From JAOBAU01 sp034667465 (lineage in GTDB: Bacteria > Acidobacteriota > Thermoanaerobaculia > Gp7-AA8): a DNA stretch of 64,000 bases. Shown one piece after another: positions 24,681-34,430 of this stretch. The stretch's first letter is position 1. Every line of letters starts with the position of its first letter. The notes beneath the pieces were generated by a model, which saw only the letters and a list, made by a program, of their open reading frames with translations, searched no databases and had not been told where the DNA came from. The translations under genes and the position numbers were made by a program. The DNA lies in NCBI GenBank assembly GCA_034667465.1, contig JAXDJV010000027.1, positions 189,870 to 253,869 on the forward strand, in the 5' to 3' direction.

Positions 24681-27600
24681 ATGGCCGATCAGCCGCTCGA
24701 TCTCTACGCAGTCCTGCGCGAAGAATACGTTCGCCTTCACGGAGCGCCGCCGCCCGATGAAACCGGCAGCGACGAAGAGAAGCTGAAGAAGCTTTACGCG
24801 GCGATTCATGCGCTCGAGAGTCCGCGCTCGGCGCTCTGCATCTCCGGCGGCGGCATTCGCAGCGCGACGTTCGCGCTCGGCGTGATTCAGCGCCTCGCAT
24901 CGGTCGGCGTCCTCCCGAAATTCGATTACGTCTCCACCGTTTCCGGCGGCGGTTACATCGGCGGCTGGCTTTCGTCGTATGCGCGGCGCAACGCGGATGG
25001 GATGTCCGGCGTCGCGGAGGAACTGAGCACCGACGGCGTGAATGGCAACCCGCTCGAGCCCGAGGTAAAACCACTGACCTGGCTGCGCGCGTTCAGCAAC
25101 TATTTGACGCCGAAGGTCGGACTGACCAGCGGCGACACGTGGGCGTTCGCCGGCTCTTACCTCCGCAATCTGCTGCTCGTCTGGCTGATGTTCGTGCCGC
25201 TGCTGATCTCCGGACTTGCGATCCCGCGACTCGCCATCGCGCTGCTTCGGGACCAGCCCGAATCGCAGAAATACGCGATAGCGGCCGGGGTCATGTTCCT
25301 CATCGGCACGCTCGTCCTCGCGCTGACGCGTCCGATCTCGTACAAGAAACCGGGCTGGCTCACCAATGGTCGCTTCATCCTCGGCGTTTTTCTGCCGCTC
25401 TTCGTCGGCTCGATCAGCCTCGCGCTCTACTGGGCGTCGGTTGCCGATCCGACCTTCCACTGGAAACCAGTGCTGCTCATGTTGATCGGCAGCAGTGCCG
25501 TCTCATCGATCGTCTACATGATCCGATTCATGCTGGCCGCGCACTCCGAGCGGCTCGGCAATCAGCGACCGACGACCAGCAAGGCCGGCTACATCGCAAA
25601 GAAGTTCCTGGCCGAACTGCTCGCGGCCGCAGCGTCCGGCGCCGTCGTGACCGGCCTCCTCTTCGCGGCGACGCATCTCGTCGGCGATCCGAAGACGAGA
25701 GTCAGCCTGCCGCAGCTTTCCAGCTGGCAGTCGGTACCGCCGAATCTATCCACGGCTCCCGGCGAATTCTTTCTCTGCTTCGCCGTTCCAATCATCCTCG
25801 GCATCCTCTTCGTGCAGTCGGCGATCTTCGTCGGCGGCGCGAGCTGGTTCAGCGAAGAGTACGACCGCGAATGGTGGGGACGCGCCGCCGGCTGGGTGCT
25901 CATCGCCGCGCTGCTCTGGATCTTCTTCACGGCCATCGTCGTCTACGGACCGGTGCTGATGTTCCAGGTGCCGGGTGCGTTCACCACCATCGGCGGCGCC
26001 AGCGGACTCTTCGCGATTCTCGCCGGCCGCAGCAGCAAGACATCCTCCGGCAGCGATCAGAAAGATGAGAAGCCGAAGCCGGTCGACACCGGAACGAACA
26101 TCCTCCTCGCTCTTGCGGCGCCCGTGTTCGTCATCGCCATCGCCGCGCTGCTGTCGCTTTGTACATCCGAGGTGCTGCTGGCGATCGAAAAATCGGAGAC
26201 GATTCCGAGCGGGAAAATTACGCTCGCAAACCAAACGTGGCGCCAGATCGAGCAGCCAGACACCATCACGCAGACGGACCCGGTCACGCATAAGACGGAG
26301 ACCTACACGGCGAAACTTCGCTCGAACGCGATCCCCGCCATCGACGAGGCGAAATACAACGCCCTTCGTCACCTCTGGATCCTCGACCACACGCACGTCA
26401 GCGAAGCGATGGTTCTCGTCTTCGGCTTCGCGTTCTTCGGCGTCTTCGTCTCGTTCTTTATCGGCGTGAATCAGTTCTCGATGCACGCGCTCTATCGAAA
26501 TCGTCTCGTCCGCGCCTACCTCGGCGCGTCACGTTTCTCGCGCACGCCGAACGCGTTCAGCGGCTTCGATCCGAACGACAACCTGCCGATGCATCGCCTC
26601 CGTCCGGAGATGCTCTGGGCGAACAGCTTCATCGACATCGCCGGACTCGCACCGCTGCTGAAAGCGAATCCGACGATCGAGCCGTTCATCAGCGACGCGA
26701 CCTGGGACGCCATCGACGACATCGCCGGAGCGAAAGACCCGCACGACCAGGAAAAGCTCTGCCTCCAGGCCGGCGATCTCCTCGCGCACGAGCTCAACGG
26801 CGCGATCGACACCGCGAATCTCGGCGGCGCGAACGACTCGCTGCCGCTGTCCGTTCGCAACCGTGCCGCGCTCGAAGCGCTCTACCCGACACACATCCGT
26901 CCGATGTCCGCGCATCAGCGGCCGATGCATGTCGTCAACATGACGCTCAATCTCGTCGCCGGCGACAATCTCGCGTGGCAGGAACGAAAAGCGATGTCGT
27001 TCGCCGCGTCGCCGGTAAACACCGGCGCGTGGAACCTCGGCTATCGTGCGACGCGCGATTACGGCGGACCGTCCGGCATCTCGCTCGGCACCGCGGTCGC
27101 GATCTCCGGCGCCGCCGCCAGCCCGAACATGGGCTATCACTCCTCGCCGCCGCTTTCGTTTTTGCTGACGCTCTTCAACGTCCGCCTCGGCTGGTGGCTC
27201 GGCAATCCGCGCTCGTCGACGTACGTGAATCGCAACCCGACCAACACGCTCGTCCCCTTCCTCGCCGAAGCGGCCGGCTACACGAACGACACCTTCCCCT
27301 ACATCTATTTGTCAGACGGCGGCCACTTCGAAAACCTCGGCCTTTACGAGATGGTGTTACGCCGCTGCGCGTGCATCGTCCTCACCGATGCCGGCGGCGA
27401 TCCGTCGTTCCAATTCGATGACCTCGGCAACGCCATCCGCAAGATCCGCATCGACTTCGGCATCGACATCACCATCGATCGAATGGGCATCTTTCCCCGC
27501 TCCGATGAGGATCCGAGCAATCCCAAATACTGCGCCGTCGCGACGATCCATTACGAGCGCATCGACCCGACCGCGAAACCGGGCCGACTGCTCTACATCA

Positions 27601-27836
27601 AGCCGGCGTTCTACGGTAAGCACGAGTCGAAAGACATCTACAACTACGCGCAAACCAATCCGACCTTCCCGCACCAGACGACCGCCGATCAGTGGTTCAC
27701 CGAATCGCAATTCGAGAGTTACCGCCAGCTCGGCTTCTGGACGCTGGGCTACGTGACGCGCGGAAAAGACAGTTTCGCAAACGTGTGCGAGTTGATTGAT
27801 GAGGCGGAGCAGTATTTGAAGCAGGAGGGCGCGTGA
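24681..27836 (+). CDS. Patatin-like phospholipase with membrane insertion
   Basis: 1051 residues. Patatin lipase motifs: oxyanion loop SGGGIRSATF (about residue 55), nucleophile in TVSGGGYIGG (Ser 88) and catalytic Asp in SDGGHFENLGLYE (Asp 879). Nearly 800 residues separate the Ser-Asp dyad, and the insert holds at least eight hydrophobic helices (LLLVWLMFVPLLISGLAI; FFLCFAVPIILGILFV; AWVLIAALLWIFF-type; a pair around VFVIAIAALLSL and MVLVFGFAFFGVFVSFF). Ordinary patatins keep the dyad within about 200 residues. Likely an integral-membrane lipid acyl hydrolase. It is tightly preceded by a hairpin over its ribosome site. Confidence 0.85.
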   Translation: MADQPLDLYAVLREEYVRLHGAPPPDETGSDEEKLKKLYAAIHALESPRSALCISGGGIRSATFALGVIQRLASVGVLPKFDYVSTVSGGGYIGGWLSSYARRNADGMSGVAEELSTDGVNGNPLEPEVKPLTWLRAFSNYLTPKVGLTSGDTWAFAGSYLRNLLLVWLMFVPLLISGLAIPRLAIALLRDQPESQKYAIAAGVMFLIGTLVLALTRPISYKKPGWLTNGRFILGVFLPLFVGSISLALYWASVADPTFHWKPVLLMLIGSSAVSSIVYMIRFMLAAHSERLGNQRPTTSKAGYIAKKFLAELLAAAASGAVVTGLLFAATHLVGDPKTRVSLPQLSSWQSVPPNLSTAPGEFFLCFAVPIILGILFVQSAIFVGGASWFSEEYDREWWGRAAGWVLIAALLWIFFTAIVVYGPVLMFQVPGAFTTIGGASGLFAILAGRSSKTSSGSDQKDEKPKPVDTGTNILLALAAPVFVIAIAALLSLCTSEVLLAIEKSETIPSGKITLANQTWRQIEQPDTITQTDPVTHKTETYTAKLRSNAIPAIDEAKYNALRHLWILDHTHVSEAMVLVFGFAFFGVFVSFFIGVNQFSMHALYRNRLVRAYLGASRFSRTPNAFSGFDPNDNLPMHRLRPEMLWANSFIDIAGLAPLLKANPTIEPFISDATWDAIDDIAGAKDPHDQEKLCLQAGDLLAHELNGAIDTANLGGANDSLPLSVRNRAALEALYPTHIRPMSAHQRPMHVVNMTLNLVAGDNLAWQERKAMSFAASPVNTGAWNLGYRATRDYGGPSGISLGTAVAISGAAASPNMGYHSSPPLSFLLTLFNVRLGWWLGNPRSSTYVNRNPTNTLVPFLAEAAGYTNDTFPYIYLSDGGHFENLGLYEMVLRRCACIVLTDAGGDPSFQFDDLGNAIRKIRIDFGIDITIDRMGIFPRSDEDPSNPKYCAVATIHYERIDPTAKPGRLLYIKPAFYGKHESKDIYNYAQTNPTFPHQTTADQWFTESQFESYRQLGFWTLGYVTRGKDSFANVCELIDEAEQYLKQEGA

Positions 27837-27844
27837 AACCACCG

Positions 27845-27881
27845 CCGTATTCAGCCGCGCAAAGCGCCGGCTGCTATACGG
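27845..27881 (+). terminator. Hairpin between patatin and pilin genes
   Basis: CCGTAT-CAGCCG pairs with CGGCTG-ATACGG around an A-rich loop, with a small internal bulge. It sits between converging genes and could act in both directions. No strong T tract. Confidence 0.35.
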
Positions 27882-27914
27882 CGAGCGACCGCGGCCGAAG
27901 GCCCGCGCGTTGCC

Positions 27915-28412
27915 CTAATTTTGCTGCGCGCCTTCCGGAAATTGTACGAACTTACCGCCCATATAGACGATGTCGCAGTCGAAGTTCGTCGTCGTTCCGG
28001 GGACGTACGTCGGCGAGAAAACGCCGTCCCGTCCTGCCGACCGAATCGCGTACTCGGACGCCTGCGCCGACGATCCGATCGCCGCATCGGCCGTGAACGA
28101 CAGCGGCTGATTCCAGCCGTCGTACTGCGGCATCTGCTTGATGTACGTCGGCGCAAGCATCAGCAGCATCTGCGGATAGCTGATCGCCTGCAGCGGCACC
28201 GTGAGGCCGGCGGCGTTGTACCCGCGAACGTCGACCGCGCGCGATTCCCACGCGCCGGCAACCGTCTTCATATCAGCCATGGTGCGTTTCTGGCGGGCGC
28301 GCTGAACCGCGCTCATGTAATTCGTCACCGCCATCGCCGCGATAATGCCGATGATTGCAACAACGACGAGGAGCTCGATCAGAGTAAAACCCCGCGCTTT
28401 GCTGATTTTCAT
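27915..28412 (-). CDS. Type IV pilin / pseudopilin-like protein
   Basis: 165 residues with a textbook class III signal: short basic leader, cleavage in RGFTLIELLVVVAIIGIIAAMAV (in pieces GFTLIE then the hydrophobic helix), so PilD would cut before the Phe. The remaining globular part includes a Cys (FDCDIVYMGG). No other pilus genes are in the window, so it may be a single minor pilin or a type II secretion pseudopilin. Its ATG overlaps, on the opposite strand, the ATG of tilS (CATG). Confidence 0.88.
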   Translation of the reverse strand: MKISKARGFTLIELLVVVAIIGIIAAMAVTNYMSAVQRARQKRTMADMKTVAGAWESRAVDVRGYNAAGLTVPLQAISYPQMLLMLAPTYIKQMPQYDGWNQPLSFTADAAIGSSAQASEYAIRSAGRDGVFSPTYVPGTTTNFDCDIVYMGGKFVQFPEGAQQN

Positions 28413-29769
28413 GGTGAGCCATAATCGTAACCTGAAGTCACCGGCCGACGCCACACTCGCCTTCCTCGACGAGCATCGACTCGGCCGTCCGCGCATCCTC
28501 GCCGCCGTTTCCGGCGGTGCCGATTCCGTTGCGCTGCTGATCACGTTGCACGAGCTGGGGCTCGACATTGTCGCCGCTCACATCAATCACCATCTGCGCG
28601 GAAGCGAATCGGATGATGACGAGCAGTTCGTTCGCGATCTCTGCGCGTCGCTCAACGTCGAACTGCTCGTCGCCGACGGCACGCTGCCGCCGGAGCTCGT
28701 GCGGCAGCACGGCATCGAAGGCGCCGCGCGCGAAGTCCGTTACGAACGCCTCCACGAACTGCGCGAGCGCGGCGGCGCGCAATACATCGCCACCGCACAT
28801 CAACAGAACGATCAGGCCGAGACCGTGCTGATGCGGCGGATGAGCGGCAGCGGCCTCGCCGGAAAACGCGGCATCCATCCCGTGCGCGACGACGGCGTGA
28901 TCCGCCCGCTGCTCGACGTGCCGCGGCACGACATCGAACAGTTCCTGCACGAACGGCGGATCACGCCGCGGCGCGACTCATCGAATGACGACACGCGATT
29001 CCTCCGCAACGTCGTTCGCGGAATCGTCGGCACGATCGAAGGCTTCGATCGCGATTCCGTCGCCGCACTTGCGAACAGCACGAAGGAAGCACGCGCCGCC
29101 TGGACGGAAGCGGAGCGGCGGCTCGATGAGGTCGACGATACCGAGCACGCTCCCGGCGCGACCGTCTTTCGCTCGCTCCCCGACGATCGCCTGTTGCGCG
29201 AAGCGCTCATCGTTCGCCACATTCGCCGCCTCGATCCGAACGCGCGCGATCTCACCGCCGTCGACGTCGCCCGCATCGTCGACGGGCTCGAACGCGTACG
29301 ACGGATGAGCGTCACCAAACACCTCGAGCTCGTCCGGCGCGACGGGGTCGTCGTGTTGCGCCGCATGCTCGCACCGGCCTGCGCATTCGAAGTGCCGCTC
29401 GGGCCCAACGCGCAGGCGCACATCGAGGCCATCGGCGCGGTCGTGCACGTTCGTTCCGTCGATGACGATGGCGTCGGCAATCGCGAGCGACAGCGCATCC
29501 AGCTTCCTCCCGATGCCGAGCCGGTCTTCATCGTCCGGAGCCGCAGAGCCGGCGATCGCTTTCAGCCGCTCGGTCTTCCGCACGACAAAAAGCTGAAGGA
29601 TTTCTTCATTGATCGTAAAATCGCGGCGGAAACCCGCGATCACATCCCGTTGATTCTCTGGAACGACATCGTCGTCCTGGTCGCAGGTGTCGAGATCTCC
29701 GAGCGGTTTCGGATCACCTCCGCGGCCGGGCAGCGATACGAGGTTTGGGTTGAGCACGAACATCACTGA
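28411..29769 (+). CDS. tilS: tRNA(Ile)-lysidine synthase
   Basis: 452 residues. It attaches lysine to C34 of tRNA-Ile2 (CAT), changing decoding from AUG to AUA. PP-loop SGGADSVALL lies near residue 32; AAHINHHLRGSESDDDEQF and ATAHQQNDQAETVLMRRM follow; the C-terminal substrate-binding region is present (RAGDRFQPLGLPHDKKLKDFFIDRK in parts). The start is ATG 28411 or GTG 28414. It is the first gene of a tilS-hpt-ftsH operon; its end overlaps hpt by 20 nt. Confidence 0.92.
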   Translation: MVSHNRNLKSPADATLAFLDEHRLGRPRILAAVSGGADSVALLITLHELGLDIVAAHINHHLRGSESDDDEQFVRDLCASLNVELLVADGTLPPELVRQHGIEGAAREVRYERLHELRERGGAQYIATAHQQNDQAETVLMRRMSGSGLAGKRGIHPVRDDGVIRPLLDVPRHDIEQFLHERRITPRRDSSNDDTRFLRNVVRGIVGTIEGFDRDSVAALANSTKEARAAWTEAERRLDEVDDTEHAPGATVFRSLPDDRLLREALIVRHIRRLDPNARDLTAVDVARIVDGLERVRRMSVTKHLELVRRDGVVVLRRMLAPACAFEVPLGPNAQAHIEAIGAVVHVRSVDDDGVGNRERQRIQLPPDAEPVFIVRSRRAGDRFQPLGLPHDKKLKDFFIDRKIAAETRDHIPLILWNDIVVLVAGVEISERFRITSAAGQRYEVWVEHEHH

Positions 29770-30268
29770 AACGTTCAGCGCCGCCGCGATCGCCGCGCGC
29801 GTCACGGAGCTCGGCCGCGCCATTCGCGCCGATGCCGGCTCCAGCCCGGTCTTCCTCCTCGGCGTCCTCAAAGGCGCTTCGGTCTTCCTCGCCGATCTCC
29901 TTCGCGCCACCGGCGGCGACGCCGGTTACGGCTTCATCGAATCGGTGCGCGACGTCGACGACACGACAGCCGCCGCCGACGCGATGGAGATCGACTTCCT
30001 CAGCTTCATCGACATCGCCGATCGGAACGTCTTCCTGCTGAAGGACGTCGTCGCCACCGGCGTCATCGAGAACTACCTGCTGACGCAGCTCCGGCAGAAG
30101 AATCCCGCGTCGATCCGTCTCGTGGCGCTGCTCGACCGGCCCGATCTCCGCACAGTAGAACTGCAGGTCGATCACTACGCCTTTCGCATCGACGGCGGCA
30201 CGTTCGTCGGTTACGGACTGGAGAACGAGGGACGCTTCGGGAACCTGCCGTACATCGGCCGGCTCTGA
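29750..30268 (+). CDS. Hypoxanthine phosphoribosyltransferase-like protein, degenerate active site
   Basis: 172 residues with a clear HPRT fold: FLLGVLKGASVFLADLLR, NYLLTQLRQKNPASIRLVALLDRPD, YAFRID, VGYGLENEGRFGNLPYIG. The PRPP-binding motif, normally V-E-D-I-I-D-T-G, reads LLKDVVATG: the Glu is Lys and the catalytic Asp is Ala. The flexible loop SYG region is also altered. It therefore looks catalytically dead or changed in function, although the gene keeps its conserved place between tilS and ftsH. TTG start 29750, inside the end of tilS. Confidence 0.82.
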   Translation: MSTNITETFSAAAIAARVTELGRAIRADAGSSPVFLLGVLKGASVFLADLLRATGGDAGYGFIESVRDVDDTTAAADAMEIDFLSFIDIADRNVFLLKDVVATGVIENYLLTQLRQKNPASIRLVALLDRPDLRTVELQVDHYAFRIDGGTFVGYGLENEGRFGNLPYIGRL

Positions 30269-30418
30269 CGCTTGAAACATCCCGCCGCGCGCGGCGTAAC
30301 CCGTCGATGCATGAGCGCAGTTCGCGCAGAATTTCCCTCACGCCCGTCACGTTCCGACGCGAAGTAGTGTACGAATGGCATGCGCGAAGCATCGCGCGTG
30401 TCCTTCTGGAGGCAATCG

Positions 30419-32368
<1,950 letters not shown>

Positions 32369-32376
32369 TTCCACCC

Positions 32377-32410
32377 GACGCCGGCCCCCAGGGCCGGCGT
32401 CGTTGTTTTC
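32377..32410 (+). terminator. Intrinsic terminator after ftsH
   Basis: Stem GACGCCGGCCC (377-387 of kb 32) with GGGCCGGCGTC (391-401), 3-nt loop, followed by the T-rich GTTGTTTTC. A good Rho-independent terminator for the tilS-hpt-ftsH operon. Confidence 0.8.
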
Positions 32411-32431
32411 AGTGCGGCTACCATCGGCGCG

Positions 32432-33196
32432 ATGAAACGCCTGGTGTCGGCGCTCCTTCTCCTGATCGCGAGGAACGCCGCTGCTGCGCACCGGTCAGCC
32501 GCTCGAGGTAGCGCGACGCGAGCTGATCGATGCCGCGAAGCGGAGCGACATCGCCCTTGGTTTCGAAGAGACTGTGGGCGACACCGCGACCGTGGCCCGC
32601 CGCGGCTTCAGCTCCTGGCGGCTCGAGGTCACGGCGACGACCGCGCACCCCTCCGGCATCTTCGGCGAATCGAGCGGCAGCGGCGCCGTCTTCGAGCTGG
32701 CAATCCGAGCGTCGTCGTCGGCGGCACTGAAATCACATACGACAGCGCGGCGAAGCGCGGCACCGCGTTCGGCAAGACGAACGTCATCGCAGCAAAAGCG
32801 ACCGCCGAAGGCGATCTCCGCTTCCTGACGAACGAGCAGCGCGAAAAGGTAAAGAACGCGATGCGCGCAATCGTCGCCGCGTCTCTGCCGCGCGCTTCCG
32901 CAACGATCATGTTCGTCGATGAATATCCGGCGATGGGGCCGACCGAAGGCAACTACGCGCTGTTGAAGATTCTCGATCAGGCCAGCCGCGACCTCGGCTA
33001 CGGCGAAGTTCCCCCGCTCGAACCATCGAAGCGCGGCGCCGGCGACATCTCATTCGTCGCGCCGCTACTCAGTGGACTCGACGGACTCGGCTCGCGCGGC
33101 AGCGGAGCGCACACGTCGGCCGAACAGATGGATCTCGAGTCGCTGCCGATGCTCATCAAACGGACGGCGCTGCTGATTTATCGCCTGACGCGGTAG
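32432..33196 (+). pseudogene. Decayed M20 family peptidase
   Basis: Fragments of an exported M20 (glutamate carboxypeptidase-like) metallopeptidase. A signal peptide (MKRLVSALLLLIA) runs directly into mid-protein sequence, so the N-terminal zinc domain is missing. The dimerisation segment is in another frame (about 32466-32700: ARRGFSSWRLEVTATTAHP, IFGESSGSGAVFELA), and the frame shifts near 32702 to the C-terminal part (GTAFGKTNVIAAKATAEGDLR in pieces, YPAMGPTEGNYALL, LLIYRLTR). Deletions plus a frameshift make it non-functional. Its 3' end overlaps the next minus-strand gene by 19 nt. Confidence 0.75.
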
Positions 33197-34085
33197 GCCA
33201 GCCGAGTTCTGATTGTGGCCACGCGCCTCTCCTCGAGGTGCAGCGTTCGCGTGAACGTCTGACCTGATCGGCAGCGAAAATCCAGGCGTGCAGCACCGGC
33301 ATCCAGGTCGTACCAGACAAGAACGACGCGATCGTGCGCCTGCAGATCGACAGTCGGACGAGATTGCCGACGCTTGCCGATCGTGAGCGAAGGCACGCAA
33401 CGCGGAAGCGGTGGCCGCCTCACGAATCGATCGAAGATGACCAGGAGCATCGCGGTCGTACGTGCGCTCGAGAAAGAGATACGTTGTGTGCGTCCTTGCT
33501 CAACAACGTGCGGCGCCGAAAGCGACAACGCATTGCCGGCAGCATCGAACACGCCGGCGATGATTCGTCCCGCGGGGATTCGAAAGCCGTGACTTCCACC
33601 CGCCGGTTTGATCACACGGTCGAATGGCCGGTAATTTCCTGCGGTCCGCAGCGACAGCACGCGGAGAGTTGCACCGGAAGGAATCGTCTCTCCCTCGATT
33701 TCAACCTTTCCCGCCGGAAACAGAGGTTTCGAAAGCAGCATCCCGGACCGATGGAAACGCTCGCCGCCGTAAAAGATGACGCTCTGATAGCTGATGGACG
33801 AGCCCTGCTCCAGCCAGAAGAGATAGCGCCCCACGGCCGGCTGAAACCAGGTGTTGCACGGGTAGACCAGTTCATCTTTGTCGTAGGTCGTGAGAACCAG
33901 ATGAACTTCACATGGCGGGTGATTCGAGGGCTGAGGATCGAGCGGCAGCGCGGCAATCGCGATCCTTCCTCCATGTTTCCGGTCTTTGGATCAAGCGGCT
34001 GCGCGTTCACGCGAACAGTCAGGAAGGAAATCGCAACGAGCAGTGCGGCGAACACATCAAGCTGTATCGATGGCGTTCGCCCCAT
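33178..34085 (-). pseudogene. Exported protein, frameshifted paralogue of the 34430-36538 product
   Basis: A signal peptide (MGRTPSIQLDVFAALLVAI...) is read from ATG 34085; a -1 shift at about 33960 is then needed to reach the frame that continues CEVHLVLTTYDKDELVYPC, VGRYLFWLEQGSSISYQSV and on to 33178. With the shift corrected it would be about 300 residues. The body aligns along its length with the first 220 residues of the plus-strand neighbour at 34430: paired cysteines, W-x-E-x-S-S-x-IS, VLSL/LISL and DAAGNALSLSAP against DAKGRAVGVSPR. A TATCAT box ends 5 nt before the ATG. A sequencing error remains possible. Confidence 0.55.
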
Positions 34086-34127
34086 GCGGAATGATAAATT
34101 GTTTTCGACATACCTCCGGAGACCTGC

Positions 34128-34430
34128 ATGAACCGAACGATCGGAAGAGTGGCAACGACCGCGCTGATTCTTCTCGTTATGGCATCGCCGCTTCCCGCTC
34201 CGGTGCAGTATCCCGATCCGCCACCCGGCAGCACGCCGGGCGCGCCCGGATGCGTCGTTCCTTACGGTTACACGTGGGGATGCGGATATTCGTGCAGTAC
34301 GGCCGGCGGCGAGTGCGCATGCCGCGAGAATGAGATTCCGGCTTCAATCTGCATGAAGTCGAATGCCGGCACCGGTTGCGGATGCTTCGATCACAGCAGC
34401 GATCCCTGTTGCGGCGCGACCGGTTTCTGA
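34128..34430 (+). CDS. Secreted cysteine-rich mini-protein (novel)
   Basis: 100 residues. Signal peptide (about residues 1-27, ending near SPLPAP), a Pro/Gly linker, then ten cysteines in about 55 residues: GC...WGCGYSC...GECAC...SIC...GCGC...PCCG. The density and even number suggest a compact disulphide-bonded fold or a metal-binding peptide. No family is recognised. ATG 34128 has a CGGAG ribosome site. It ends in TGATG, sharing bases with the start of the 702-residue exported protein, so the two are translationally coupled. Confidence 0.7.
   Translation: MNRTIGRVATTALILLVMASPLPAPVQYPDPPPGSTPGAPGCVVPYGYTWGCGYSCSTAGGECACRENEIPASICMKSNAGTGCGCFDHSSDPCCGATGF

Noticed and set aside
30283..30296. 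Perfect GC palindrome between hpt and ftsH as a terminator
   Set aside because: It has no loop and no T tract, and ftsH is normally in the same operon.
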